Counted from the stretch's first letter, positions 1 through 10,016 are shown. The stretch is DNA of 64,000 nucleotides from DATARN01 sp963851105 (GCA_963851105.1 CAWKNP010000008.1:62001-126000), one strand, 5' to 3'. Notes: a model not told the origin generated them from the letters alone. Numbers and translations are program-made.

Positions 1-2520
1 ATCGCCAACTGGTAGGTGATCGGCGCTGCCTGGCCCGACGTGACCGTGACCCCGGCACCCGGGGCGGGCTCCGATTTGACGACCGAGATCGACGCGGGCG
101 TGATCACGGGATTGGTGACCGTGTTGGTGACACAGGTGGCGGCGTTGCCGCAGCCCGGCGTCATGACGTCGGTGAAGCTCCCCTGATTGGAGATGGTGGA
201 CCCGTTGGCGTCGCCCGCGTTGACCGTCACCTGGAACGTCAAGTTGTTGCTGCTCAACGGCGCCACCGACGTCAACGTCCAGGTAACCGTCCCCAAGGCA
301 ACGCTCACGCCGCAACTCGGCGTCGTCCCGCAACTCGCGGACGCCGCCACGTAGGTCGTGCCCGTAGGTATCGCGTCGGTCACCGTCACACTCCCCGACG
401 CCGTCGCCCCGGAGTTGGCGATTGCCAGTTGGTAAGTGATCGGAGCCGCCTGACCCGCGGTCACCGTGACGCCGGCACCCGGGGTCGGTTCCGACTTGAT
501 GACCGAGATCGACGCGGGCGTGATCACCGGGTTGGTGACCGTGTTGGTGACACAGGTGGCGGCGTTGCCGCAACCGGGAGTGTTCACGTCGGTGAAGGTC
601 CCCTGATTGGAGATGGTGGACCCGTTGGCGTCACCCGCGTTCACCGTCACTTGGAACGTCAAGTTGTTGGTGGTCAACGCCGCCACCGACGTCAACGTCC
701 AGGTGACCGTCCCCGAGCCAAAGTTCACGCCGCAGCTAGCTGTCGTCCCACAACTGGCCGAGGCCGCCACATAGGTCGTCCCGGCCGGGATGGCGTCGGT
801 CACTGTGACCGCCCCTGACGCCGTCCCACCCGAGTTCCCAATCGCCAACTGGTAGGTGATCGGCGTCGCCTGGCCCGACGTGACCGTGACCCCGGCACCC
901 GGGGTCGGTTCCGACTTGGCCACCGAGATCGACGCCGGCGTGATCACGGGATTGGTCACCGTGTTGGTGACACAGGTGGCGGCGGTTCCGCAACCCGGCG
1001 TCATGACGTCGGTGAAACTGGCGTGGTTCGAGATAGTCGAGTTGTTGGCGTCATTGGTATTGACGGTCGCCTGGAACGTCACGTTGCCAGTGGTCAACGC
1101 CGCCACCGAGGTCAATGTCCAGGTGACCGTCCCCGAGGCAAAGTTCACGCTGCAGCTTGGCGTCGTCCCACAACTGGCCGAGGCCGCCACATACGTGGTC
1201 CCCGCCGGGATGGCGTCGGTCACGGTGACTGCCCCTGACGCCGTCCCGCCTGAGTTGGTGATCGCCAACTGGTAGGTGATCGGCGCTGCCTGGCCCGACG
1301 TGACCGTGACCCCGGCACCTGGGGCGGGCTCCGATTTGACGACCGAGATCGACGCGGGCGTGATCACGGGATTGGTGACCGTGTTGGTGACACAGGTGGC
1401 GGCGTTGCCGCAACCCGGCGTCATGACGTCGGTGAAGCTCCCCTGATTGGAGATGGTGGACCCGTTGGCGTCGCCCACGTTGACCGTCACCTGGAACGTC
1501 AAGTTGTTGCTGCTCAACGGCGCCACCGACGTCAACGTCCAGGTAACCGTCCCCAAGGCAACGCTCACGCCGCAACTCGGCGTCGTCCCGCAACTCGCGG
1601 ACGCCGCCACGTAGGTCGTGCCCGTAGGTATCGCGTCGGTCACCGTCACACTCCCCGACGCCGTCGCCCCGGAGTTGGCGATTGCCAGTTGGTAAGTGAT
1701 CGGAGCCGCCTGACCCGCGGTCACCGTGACGCCGGCACCCGGGGTCGGTTCCGACTTGATGACCGAGATCGACGCGGGCGTGATCACCGGGTTGGTGACC
1801 GTGTTGGTGACACAGGTGGCGGCGTTGCCGCAACCGGGAGTGTTCACGTCGGTGAAGGTCCCCTGATTGGAGATGGTGGACCCGTTGGCGTCACCCGCGT
1901 TGACCGTCACTTGGAACGTCAAGTTGTTGGTGCTCAACGCCGCCACCGACGTCAACGTCCAGGTGACCGTCCCCGAGCCAAAGTTCACGCCGCAGCTAGC
2001 TGTCGTCCCACAACTGGCCGAGGCCGCCACATAGGTCGTCCCGGCCGGGATGGCGTCGGTCACTGTGACCGCCCCTGACGCCGTCCCACCCGAGTTCCCA
2101 ATCGCCAACTGGTAGGTGATCGGCGTCGCCTGGCCCGACGTGACCGTGACCCCGGCACCCGGGGTCGGTTCCGACTTGGCCACCGAGATCGACGCCGGCG
2201 TGATCACGGGATTGGTCACCGTGTTGGTGACACAGGTGGCGGCGGTTCCGCAACCCGGCGTCATGACGTCGGTGAAACTGGCGTGGTTCGAGATAGTCGA
2301 GTTGTTGGCGTCATTGGTATTGACGGTCGCCTGGAACGTCACGTTGCCAGTGGTCAACGCCGCCACCGAGGTCAATGTCCAGGTGACCGTCCCCGAGGCA
2401 AAGTTCACGCTGCAGCTTGGCGTCGTCCCACAACTGGCCGAGGCCGCCACATACGTGGTCCCCGCCGGGATGGCGTCGGTCACGGTGACTGCCCCTGACG
2501 CCGTCCCGCCTGAGTTGGTG
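1..2520. repeat. Higher-order 1260-bp tandem duplication
   Basis: Bases 1-1260 and 1261-2520 are two copies of a three-unit block. Comparing them line by line I count five differences (at 60, 153, 187, 642 and 672 of the first copy, approximately), about 99.6% identity. The start of a third copy continues at 2521 and diverges after about 2800. This points to recent unequal crossing-over or replication slippage. It is also a place where an assembler could mis-set the copy number. Confidence 0.93.
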
Positions 2521-4620
2521 ATCGCCAACTGGTAGGTGATCGGCGCTGCCTGGCCCGACGTGACCGTGACCCCGGCACCTGGGGCGGGCTCCGATTTGAC
2601 GACCGAGATCGACGCGGGCGTGATCACGGGATTGGTGACCGTGTTGGTGACACAGGTGGCGGCGTTGCCGCAACCCGGCGTCATGACGTCGGTGAAGCTC
2701 CCCTGATTGGAGATGGTGGACCCGTTGGCGTCGCCCGCGTTGACCGTCACCTGGAACGTCAAGTTGTTGGTGCTCAACGGCGCCACCGACGTCAACGTCC
2801 AGGTGACCGTCCCCGACGGCTCATTGACGCTGCAACTCGGCGTCGTCCCACAACTGGCGGACGCCGCCACATAGGTCGTCCCGGCCGGGATTGCGTCGGT
2901 CACCGTCACCGGTCCCGACGCGGTACCACCTGAGTTCGTCACCGCCAGGTTGTAAGTGATCGGGGCCACCTGGCCGGCGGTAACCGTCGTTCCAGCACCG
3001 GGGGTGGGCTCCGATTTGACGACCGAGATCGACGCGGGCGTGATCACGGGATTGGTCACCGTGTTGGTGACACAGGTGGCGGCATTGCCGCAACCTGGAG
3101 TGTTGACGTCGGTGAAGCTCGCCTGGTTAGAGATGGCGGACCCGTTGGCGTCACCCGCATTGACCGTCACCCGGAACGTCAAGTTGTTGGTGGTCAACGC
3201 CGCCACCGACGTCAATGTCCATGTGACCGTCCCCGCCGCCTCATTGACGCCACAGCTCGGCGTCGTCCCACAACTGGCGGAGACGGCAACGTAGGTCGTC
3301 CCGGCCGGGATTGCGTCGGTCACTGTGACGGGACCCGACGCGGTACCACCTGAGTTCGTGACCGCCAACTGGTAGGTGATCGGTGTTGCCTGGCCCGACG
3401 TGACCGTGACCCCGGCACCGGGGGTCGGTTCCGACTTGGTGACGGTAATGGCGGGCACGGACAACACAGGGTTGGTGACGGTGTTGGTGGCACAGGTGGC
3501 GGCGTTGCCGCAACCGGGACTGTTGACGTCGGTGAAGCTGGCGTGGTTGGAGATGGTGGACCCGTTGACGTCATTGGCGTTGACCTTCACCTGGAACGTC
3601 AAGTTGTTGGTGCTCGACGCCGCCACCGAGGTCAACGTCCATGTCACGATTCCTGAGGCGAACATCACGCTGCAGTTCGGCGTCGCCCCGCAACTCGCCG
3701 AGGCCGCCACATAGGTCGAGCCCGCGGGGACGGCGTCGGTCACCGTCACCGGTCCCGACGCCGTCCCACCCGAGTTCGTCACCGCCAACTGATAGCTGAT
3801 GGGCGTCGCCTGGCCCGCGATCACCGTGGCACCGGCGCCCGGGGTGGGCTCCGACTTGACCACCGAGATCGACGCGGGCGTGATCACCGGGTTGCTGACC
3901 GTGTTGGTGACACAGGTGGCCGCGCTACCGCAGCCCGGTGTGTTGACGTTGGTGAAACTCGCCTGGTTGGAGATGGTGGACCCGTTGGCGTCGCCCGCGT
4001 TGACGGTGACCTGGAACGTCAAGTTGTTGGTACTCAACGCCGGTGCCGACGTCAACGTCCATCTGACGGTCCCGGAGGCAAAATTGACATTGCAGTTCGG
4101 GGTTGGGCCGCAGCTGGCGGAGCCCGCCGCATAGGTGGTGCCCGTACGGATGGCGTCGGTGATGGTAACCGTGCCGGAGGCTGTGCCACCGGAGTTGGCG
4201 ACGGTCATTTGGTAGGTGACTCGAGCTGCTTGGCCGGCGGTCACGGTTGTCCCGGCACCTGGTGTCGGCTCGGACTTCACTACCGTGACAGACGCCGGGG
4301 TCACGACGGGGTTGGTGACCGTGTTGGTCGCGCATGAGGCGGCGGTGCCGCAGCCTGGGGTCTTGATGTTCGTAAAGTTGGCGAGGTTTGAGATTGAAGA
4401 CCCGTTGGCATCGTTGGCGTTTACCGTTACCTGGAACGACAGGGTCCCGGTGGTTGCGGCGGCGACCGAGGTAAGCGTCCAGGTGACAGTGCCCGCGGCG
4501 AAGCTGACACTGCAGTTCGCGGTGGAGCCGCAGGTCGCGGAACCGGCCGCATACCCGGTGCCCACGGGCACGGCGTCGGTGACGACGACCTGAGCCGATC
4601 CCGTACCGCCCGAGTTGGTG
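1..4620. repeat. Eleven head-to-tail 420-bp tandem repeats (140-aa units)
   Basis: Unit boundaries recur exactly every 420 bases (1, 421, 841, 1261 ... 4201, 4621) with no indel, so the reading frame is kept throughout. Older units on the N-terminal side of the protein (positions 2941-4620) differ from one another at many bases. The units at 1-2700 are much more alike. A partial twelfth unit starts at 4621. Confidence 0.95.
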
Positions 4621-5831
4621 ACCGCCAGTTGGTAGACGATCGGTGTCGCTTGCCCGCTGGTCACGGTCGTTCCTGCGCCCGGCGTGGGCTCAGACTTGAT
4701 CACGGTGATCGATGCCTGGGGTATGACCTTGATGATGACGGTGGCTGGGTCCGAGAAGGCCACGCCGTCGTTGTCCCGGTATGTGAAGGTATCGATGCCG
4801 GTGAAGTTCGCAGCCGGCGTGTAGGTAAAGGATCCGTCGGCTTTGAGCGTGAAAGCGGAGGCATGCGACGGTCCGGAGACGACCGAGGCGGTCAGTGTGC
4901 CGCCGCTGGGGGCAGAGTCGTTGCCCAGGACGCCGGGAGGACGAATGGTCAGCGACTGGTTCTCGATAACCGAGTAGTTGTCGTTGACGGCGACCGGAGG
5001 AGCATGAGAGCTGATCTCAACCGGCGGTGAGTTGCCGGACTGCACCAATGCGCCTGACACGTTGTTTCCAAGGGCTTCAACGCCTCCAGTGTTGTTCTGA
5101 AGAGTCAAGGACCCATGGATGGTGTTGATTCCGCAGCCACCATCAGTGGGGTCGCCGATCATCACCGGGGCGGTCGCTCCGTTCACCGTGACCGCGCCAC
5201 TGATCGTGCTGCTGCACACCCGGATCGGACCTGAGGAACTGGCGTTGATCGAACCCGTCAGAGTGGAGTTCTCCACGTCGACCGAGCCACCAGGCTGGAC
5301 CGTGATCCCACCCGTGATCTGCGCGTTGACCACGCACACCGAGCCCGTTACCACGATCGTGCCGACGTGGTTGCCGGTAATGGTTGTCCCGCACGCAACG
5401 TTGTACGAGATCGTGGCGGCACTCTGATTGAAGCTGGCGTCCCCCGAATAGGTTGCGGTGACGGTGTGCCCACCGGAACCCAAGAGTGATGTCGAGATCG
5501 AGGCGCTACCACCGACCAGGGTCTGCGTGCTCGTTTGGACGCCATCCACGACGAAGGTCACCGTGCCGGGAGCAACGGGGGTGACCGTGGCCGTGAACGT
5601 GACCAGCTGTCCAAACGCCAACGATGCCGGAGTCGCCACCAAGGTCGTTGAGGTGTCGACACTTGTCGGCGCGGGTGAAGGAGCTGCCACGAGGCGTTCC
5701 AAGGGCGTGGCGGCGGCGCTCGGTGCCATCCCCGCGATCGGAAGAAGCGCCAGAACTATGACGAGCGGCAGCCCCATGGCAAGTGAGGAAATGGTCCGTC
5801 GCCGAGCGCGATGGGATCGGAACGAACGCAT
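1..5831 (-). CDS. Giant exported DUF11-repeat surface protein (3' end outside window)
   Basis: The frame opens at an ATG at 5831 and stays open to the left edge, giving at least 1943 residues without a stop. Residues 1-41 are a signal peptide: an Arg-rich start, then a hydrophobic stretch and an AAA region. Residues about 60-145 look like a bacterial Ig-like (Big_3) domain, about 150-265 like a parallel beta-helix with regular T/G/V repeats, and about 270-365 like a cadherin/VCBS-type domain (VAVNDNY ... FTYTP). From about residue 370 onward there are eleven or more 140-residue DUF11 (TIGR01451-type) repeats. Each contains SEPTPGAGTTV, YQLAVTNSGG and a Cys-containing AGSATCGS ... CATNTVTNPV segment. 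Family knowledge: such proteins are cell-surface or secreted stalks or adhesins. No anchor is visible because the C-terminus is missing. The repeated paired cysteines could form disulfides outside the cell (inference). Confidence 0.88.
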   Translation of the reverse strand, partial: MRSFRSHRARRRTISSLAMGLPLVIVLALLPIAGMAPSAAATPLERLVAAPSPAPTSVDTSTTLVATPASLAFGQLVTFTATVTPVAPGTVTFVVDGVQTSTQTLVGGSASISTSLLGSGGHTVTATYSGDASFNQSAATISYNVACGTTITGNHVGTIVVTGSVCVVNAQITGGITVQPGGSVDVENSTLTGSINASSSGPIRVCSSTISGAVTVNGATAPVMIGDPTDGGCGINTIHGSLTLQNNTGGVEALGNNVSGALVQSGNSPPVEISSHAPPVAVNDNYSVIENQSLTIRPPGVLGNDSAPSGGTLTASVVSGPSHASAFTLKADGSFTYTPAANFTGIDTFTYRDNDGVAFSDPATVIIKVIPQASITVIKSEPTPGAGTTVTSGQATPIVYQLAVTNSGGTGSAQVVVTDAVPVGTGYAAGSATCGSTANCSVSFAAGTVTWTLTSVAAATTGTLSFQVTVNANDANGSSISNLANFTNIKTPGCGTAASCATNTVTNPVVTPASVTVVKSEPTPGAGTTVTAGQAARVTYQMTVANSGGTASGTVTITDAIRTGTTYAAGSASCGPTPNCNVNFASGTVRWTLTSAPALSTNNLTFQVTVNAGDANGSTISNQASFTNVNTPGCGSAATCVTNTVSNPVITPASISVVKSEPTPGAGATVIAGQATPISYQLAVTNSGGTASGPVTVTDAVPAGSTYVAASASCGATPNCSVMFASGIVTWTLTSVAASSTNNLTFQVKVNANDVNGSTISNHASFTDVNSPGCGNAATCATNTVTNPVLSVPAITVTKSEPTPGAGVTVTSGQATPITYQLAVTNSGGTASGPVTVTDAIPAGTTYVAVSASCGTTPSCGVNEAAGTVTWTLTSVAALTTNNLTFRVTVNAGDANGSAISNQASFTDVNTPGCGNAATCVTNTVTNPVITPASISVVKSEPTPGAGTTVTAGQVAPITYNLAVTNSGGTASGPVTVTDAIPAGTTYVAASASCGTTPSCSVNEPSGTVTWTLTSVAPLSTNNLTFQVTVNAGDANGSTISNQGSFTDVMTPGCGNAATCVTNTVTNPVITPASISVVKSEPAPGAGVTVTSGQAAPITYQLAITNSGGTASGAVTVTDAIPAGTTYVAASASCGTTPSCSVNFASGTVTWTLTSVAALTTGNVTFQATVNTNDANNSTISNHASFTDVMTPGCGTAATCVTNTVTNPVITPASISVAKSEPTPGAGVTVTSGQATPITYQLAIGNSGGTASGAVTVTDAIPAGTTYVAASASCGTTASCGVNFGSGTVTWTLTSVAALSTNNLTFQVTVNAGDANGSTISNQGTFTDVNTPGCGNAATCVTNTVTNPVITPASISVIKSEPTPGAGVTVTAGQAAPITYQLAIANSGATASGSVTVTDAIPTGTTYVAASASCGTTPSCGVSVALGTVTWTLTSVAPLSSNNLTFQVTVNVGDANGSTISNQGSFTDVMTPGCGNAATCVTNTVTNPVITPASISVVKSEPAPGAGVTVTSGQAAPITYQLAITNSGGTASGAVTVTDAIPAGTTYVAASASCGTTPSCSVNFASGTVTWTLTSVAALTTGNVTFQATVNTNDANNSTISNHASFTDVMTPGCGTAATCVTNTVTNPVITPASISVAKSEPTPGAGVTVTSGQATPITYQLAIGNSGGTASGAVTVTDAIPAGTTYVAASASCGTTASCGVNFGSGTVTWTLTSVAALTTNNLTFQVTVNAGDANGSTISNQGTFTDVNTPGCGNAATCVTNTVTNPVITPASISVIKSEPTPGAGVTVTAGQAAPITYQLAIANSGATASGSVTVTDAIPTGTTYVAASASCGTTPSCGVSVALGTVTWTLTSVAPLSSNNLTFQVTVNAGDANGSTISNQGSFTDVMTPGCGNAATCVTNTVTNPVITPASISVVKSEPAPGAGVTVTSGQAAPITYQLA

Positions 5832-6066
5832 GGTCGCCACCTGACTTCTGTAGGCCCCGTCTGGTGCAACCTCGGACCGTATCAAACTTCGATCGGGTTG
5901 GACGGTTCGGTCGAGTGTGGTGTTGCCGACCAGATCCCGCAGCCAGCGATGTCTAGACGGGTCGCCTGCTCAAATCGCGAGTAAGCCCCGAATCTCCGGT
6001 TGGGCGCGCCCAAAAAGGAGCTCACAAGCTCGCTCATCCCCCGTGACAAGGCCGTTCCACCTCAAT

Positions 6067-7698
6067 TTAGAACGGGATGATGGCGGGACCACTGCCCGGG
6101 GCCATCGTCGATCCCAAATCTCCGGTCCCGGCGGCTCCGGCGACCCAGAGGCTGCCGGTGTTGGCCTGGAAGGAGACCTCAAAACCGGCGCCCGGCAACG
6201 CGGCAATACTGGGACTGCTCTGGTGCATCATCCCGAGACCCATGTCGCCCGAAGGTGCCGGCCCGGAGGTCCAGAGGTCCCCGGTATTGGCCTGGAAGGC
6301 AACCTCCGCGCCGGTACCGGGCATGGCCGCGATGCTGGGACTGGTGTTTGGCATCATCCCCAGGCCGAGATCGCCCGAACCCGCCGACCCGGCGTGCCAC
6401 AGGTTCCCGGTGTTTGCCTGGAATGCCACCTCGAAACCGCTGCCGCCCAGCGCCGCGATCGCCGGGCTCGTACTGCCGAGCATTCCGTAGCCCGCGTCGC
6501 CGCTGCCCGAAGACCCCGCTGTCCACAGGTCTGCATTGTTCGCTTCGAACGCCACCTCGAAGCCGTGGCCCCCCAGGGCCGTGATGGCGGGGCTCGAACC
6601 CGCGAGCATCCCGTAGCCCGAGTCGCCGCTGCCCGAAGAGCCGGCTGTCCACAGGTGACCGGTGTTCGCCTGGAACGCCACCTCGAATCCGCCGCCCGCA
6701 AGACCAGTGATGGCCGGGGTCGTCCCTGGCCACATCCCATAGCCCGAGTCACCGCTACCCATCGAACCCGCCGTCCACAGGTCCCCGTTGTTCGCCTGGA
6801 ACGCCACCTCGAAGCCGCCGCCGGCCAGGGCGGTTATAGCCGGGCTGGTGTCCGTTTTCATCCCATAGCCGGCGTCGCCTTTGCCAGAGGTTCCCGCCGT
6901 CCACAGGTCTCCGTTGCCTCCTTGGAACGCCGTCTGATACCCGGTCTTACCGGCCAGCGGCGAGGGTGGTCCGACCTCGTCGGGGGTGCCAATGCTGATC
7001 AGCGGATGCTGGGCGGGATCGAGCCACGCGAGTACCGAATCGAGCGTGCTGGCGGGCAACGCGACGCAACCGGCGGTGACCCCGGAAGTGGTGTCATCGT
7101 GAAGGAAGATCGCCGATCCCCGTCCCTGTACCACCGGATTCATATTGAAATTGATGACCGCGAAATGCTGGTAGGCGACGGTCTGTTCCCACAGAGCCTC
7201 GGAATTAGGAAGGCGCTGCCCGCAGGGCACTTGGACGAACTGATTGTAAGTGGCGTCGGGCTCCCCCGACCACCAGTCACCGCACGCCAGGGTGTGATAG
7301 GCGTATCGGCTATTCAGTGATGTGCCCAGGCCGTACATCGTGGTGCCAATCCCGTAGGTGCCGGTGGGAGTGGTGCCGTCTTTTTCGTGCCGGTTGTCGG
7401 AGAGACCGTTGAAGCCGAGCTCTGCCTTCACCGGACCGAATGCGACGTGCCATACGCCGGCCGAATATTGGTACGCGGTCAGCGTTCCGCTCTTGGCGGC
7501 ATCGGTCGGCGCGGTGACTATCAGCTCCTGAGTGGCACCCCCGGGACCGGGAGACCGAACGGCTTGCGCCACCGAAGCGGTGGATCTTGTCGCTGCCTGA
7601 ACCGGGGTCGCCCCTGAGACGATCACGGGCCCGACCGTCATTGCCAGCGACAGCAAAAGGGCTCGGAGCGGGACAGGCCGACACATCGATGTACGCAC
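6067..7698 (-). CDS. Secreted YkuD-like (L,D-transpeptidase-type) protein with seven C-terminal 42-aa repeats
   Basis: The 543-residue protein starts at GTG 7698 with GGGAG seven bases upstream; an ATG lies four codons further in. Residues 1-36 are a signal peptide. Residues about 55-240 form a YkuD-like domain: GTTPTGTYGIG, then HDDTTSGVTAGCVALP, giving His200 and the Cys211 nucleophile in the family S/T-x-G-C arrangement. YkuD enzymes cross-link peptidoglycan or attach proteins to it. Residues about 252-543 are seven tandem 42-residue repeats built around FEVAFQANTGDLW and SGDSGYGM. They resemble tectonin/lectin-type beta-propeller blades, so one closed seven-blade propeller is plausible (inference). 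It lies on the same strand upstream of the giant repeat protein, with 235 bases between them, and may act on the same envelope. Confidence 0.8.
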   Translation of the reverse strand: MRTSMCRPVPLRALLLSLAMTVGPVIVSGATPVQAATRSTASVAQAVRSPGPGGATQELIVTAPTDAAKSGTLTAYQYSAGVWHVAFGPVKAELGFNGLSDNRHEKDGTTPTGTYGIGTTMYGLGTSLNSRYAYHTLACGDWWSGEPDATYNQFVQVPCGQRLPNSEALWEQTVAYQHFAVINFNMNPVVQGRGSAIFLHDDTTSGVTAGCVALPASTLDSVLAWLDPAQHPLISIGTPDEVGPPSPLAGKTGYQTAFQGGNGDLWTAGTSGKGDAGYGMKTDTSPAITALAGGGFEVAFQANNGDLWTAGSMGSGDSGYGMWPGTTPAITGLAGGGFEVAFQANTGHLWTAGSSGSGDSGYGMLAGSSPAITALGGHGFEVAFEANNADLWTAGSSGSGDAGYGMLGSTSPAIAALGGSGFEVAFQANTGNLWHAGSAGSGDLGLGMMPNTSPSIAAMPGTGAEVAFQANTGDLWTSGPAPSGDMGLGMMHQSSPSIAALPGAGFEVSFQANTGSLWVAGAAGTGDLGSTMAPGSGPAIIPF

Positions 7699-7979
7699 GC
7701 GGACACTCCCGTTTCATTTTTCGCAGGATCCTACTCCCAGCGGTCGTCGCCCTCCCGGCCCCCGCCGACCGGACCGCCGCGGCAGGGACAACCGACAAAG
7801 CCTGCGGGTTACGACTGATCGCCTGAAGCGGATTCTTGATCCCGCCATCGGGCACGACCCTTTGCATTATCGTGGCCCACGCAAGCATTCCACCACTGCG
7901 TAGCGAACCGCCCCGGGCGTGGTCAGCTGCACGCCCGTGATCCGGTCGCCCGACACAGAGGAGCGAGATCATCGCCGGA

Positions 7980-8717
7980 TTGAGGCCCCTTGATCGCTAC
8001 GCCTTCGATGTCCGCGGCTACGTGCTGTTCGAGCGGGCGCTCGATCGCCGCGGCGTTGCCAAGCTACGGGCCGCCGTCGACCGCCAGGGCCTGCCGCCGG
8101 CCGACGAGACGATCGAGCGCCAGCGTTTCGGCCACAACGGGGACCTCTTCGCCTGGGACCGCGCCTTCGCCGACCTGATCGACCACCCGATTGCCCTGGC
8201 GGTGCTCACCGATCTCATCGGGCCGTACGTGCGCCTCGACCACGCCTATGGCATCACGATGCGCCCCGGAACGTCGGGCCTCGGGTTGCACGGCCCTGCC
8301 GAGCCATTCGACGCCTCGCAGTACTACGTGCACCGCATGGGCGCTATGCGCAGCGGCCTCCTCACGCTGTCGTGGTCGCTGACCGACGGGGCGGACGGCG
8401 ACGGCGGCTTCGGCTGCATCCCCGGGAGCCACCGGGCAGCCGAACCCCTGCCCGCAGGCGCCGAGTCACTGATCGTCGAGGTGCCCCAACCGGCCGGTTC
8501 GCTGCTCGTGTTCACCGAAGCCTTGATGCACTGCACCGTTGCCTGGCACGGGTCGGAGACGAGGTGGGCGCTGCTGTACAAGTATTCACCGGGGAGCACG
8601 GCGTGGGGGGCCACGCCGGCGGCGCCCACCGGAGTCGTCGCAGCCCTCACGAAGCGTCAGCAGCGGTTCTTCCAACCGCCATCGGTCGGCGGCCGCATCC
8701 CGACCCTCGACCACTGA
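7980..8717 (+). CDS. Phytanoyl-CoA dioxygenase (PhyH)-family oxygenase
   Basis: A 245-residue protein of the Fe(II)/2-oxoglutarate dioxygenase superfamily, PhyH type. The core is visible: LHGPAEPFDAS, then TLSWSLTDGADGDGGFGCIPGSHR (the usual 'xxGGFxxIPGSH' segment), and a distal MHCTVAWHGSETRWALLYKYSPG with the second iron His and a 2OG-binding Arg. No ATG exists near the N-terminus. I chose TTG 7980, with a GAGGAG at 7958-7963, an unusually long 16-base gap; an ATC at 7971 would have ideal spacing but is a very rare start. Substrate unknown; relatives hydroxylate small metabolites. It stands alone, divergent from the YkuD-like gene. Confidence 0.78.
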   Translation: MRPLDRYAFDVRGYVLFERALDRRGVAKLRAAVDRQGLPPADETIERQRFGHNGDLFAWDRAFADLIDHPIALAVLTDLIGPYVRLDHAYGITMRPGTSGLGLHGPAEPFDASQYYVHRMGAMRSGLLTLSWSLTDGADGDGGFGCIPGSHRAAEPLPAGAESLIVEVPQPAGSLLVFTEALMHCTVAWHGSETRWALLYKYSPGSTAWGATPAAPTGVVAALTKRQQRFFQPPSVGGRIPTLDH

Positions 8718-8795
8718 ACGCGCCGACCGCCCGGGATTGGCCGGAAGGACAATTCTTCGGTCAGCCTCGCGGACGCGCCTCTACACTCACCGCCC

Positions 8796-9905
8796 ATGGG
8801 TGGCGACGACCACGACGCGCAGGAAAGCCCGGAGCCCCCAGCCACCCCGGATACCGGTGTCCCGCTCGCGTACTCGGAGCTCGACTCGTTCGATCTGGCA
8901 CTGCTCGACCGGCGGAACCAAGGTCCACCGCCGTTCCGGAAATACCGGCGACCCGCAGCGGCGCGCCCCACCCGGGCCACCGACGTGAGGAAATACCGCC
9001 GCACGCCGCCCCCGCCGGTCGATGTCGCCCCTTGGCCGATCCGAGCCCGCCAGCCGAAGCGTCACCAGTCTCTTTGGGTGGCGACCGAACCGGTTCCTAT
9101 TGTCGTCCGGACCAGGGTTTCGGTGCCGCCGACACCACCGGACCCCGATCACCCCGAAGGCGGAGCCGCCGACGCCACCGCAGCCCCCGAAGCCGCACCC
9201 GCCCTCGCCCGCCGTCGCCGAGCCCCCGGCCGTCGCAGCTCGCTGGAGGTGGCGGATCTCGCCGACGCCACCGGCGAACTGACCGAGCCCCGCCATGGCC
9301 GCCACCATCCCCGCCGCAGCCACCGCAGCGGGTACCGGGCCATGGCTGCCGCCGCCGTGGCCCTGGGCGTCGGCGGACTGGCTCCGCGACTGGTGCGCCA
9401 GCAGGGCACGAAGCGCGCCGTCGAAGCCGGAACCAGGCTGTCGGCGCCCACCACCATCGACCGCTTCGCCATCCATTCCGGCGCCGCCGGCGTTTCTCTG
9501 GCGCCCACCACAACGATCGCCGCCACCCCGGCCACCGCGCCCCTGACCGCCGCGCCCCCAGCAGCACCGGTGATGCGCCCGTCGACTGCGCCGAGCGCGC
9601 CGGCTCCGACCCTTGCACCGCCCCCGCCCCCACCCACGCCTCCCGCCGTCGTTGCGTCCCCCGCGCCGGCGCCCACCCCGGCGGTCGACTTCTCGTTGCC
9701 TTTCTTTGCGACGACCCTGACCGCCGATCTCCAGACCGTCCCGCCCCCCTCGACAACCACGACCGTCGCGCCTCCCCCGACGACGTCGACCACCATGGCG
9801 CCTGCGACCACCACCACGACGGCAGCGCCGGCCACCACGACGACGCAACTGGCGACGACCACCACCACGGTGGCGCCCGACACCACGACAACAGCGGCGC
9901 CATAA
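8796..9905 (+). CDS. Pro/Thr/Ala-rich protein with one membrane segment, function unknown
   Basis: A 369-residue ORF without a recognised domain. The N-terminal 170 residues are acidic then Arg/Pro-rich (two RKYRR elements). About residues 180-205 there is one hydrophobic stretch after a basic run (HRSGYRAMAAAAVALGVGGLAP), suggesting a signal anchor with a cytosolic N-terminus. The remainder is Pro/Ala/Thr-rich and ends in long TTTTT/APA runs, like a cell-wall-spanning linker. The antisense frame is also open for 382 codons, but its Arg/Gly-only composition looks like a shadow. Confidence is moderate because low-complexity GC-rich DNA opens several frames. Confidence 0.55.
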   Translation: MGGDDHDAQESPEPPATPDTGVPLAYSELDSFDLALLDRRNQGPPPFRKYRRPAAARPTRATDVRKYRRTPPPPVDVAPWPIRARQPKRHQSLWVATEPVPIVVRTRVSVPPTPPDPDHPEGGAADATAAPEAAPALARRRRAPGRRSSLEVADLADATGELTEPRHGRHHPRRSHRSGYRAMAAAAVALGVGGLAPRLVRQQGTKRAVEAGTRLSAPTTIDRFAIHSGAAGVSLAPTTTIAATPATAPLTAAPPAAPVMRPSTAPSAPAPTLAPPPPPPTPPAVVASPAPAPTPAVDFSLPFFATTLTADLQTVPPPSTTTTVAPPPTTSTTMAPATTTTTAAPATTTTQLATTTTTVAPDTTTTAAP

Positions 9906-10016
9906 ACGCAGCGAGGGGTTTGTAGGGCTCACCAACCAGCGCGAGCAATCCGTGAAGAGAAGACCGATACCCGACCGACGGCACCGAAGAGTGCCATGGC
10001 GGGGGTACCGGGCTGG

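Noticed and set aside
429..3714. Plus-strand ORFs of 71-139 codons across the repeats
   Set aside because: They recur every 420 bases in antisense to the surface protein and have no independent start signals.
1..4620. CRISPR-like or non-coding tandem array
   Set aside because: The 420-bp period has no spacers and stays in one open protein frame with DUF11 sequence; it is a coding repeat.
8372..9935. Long plus 517-codon and minus 382-codon ORFs over the Pro/Thr-rich gene
   Set aside because: Composition is almost only Arg/Pro/His/Gly, typical of shadow frames in GC-rich DNA; the 8796-9905 frame has a normal N-terminus and a membrane segment.
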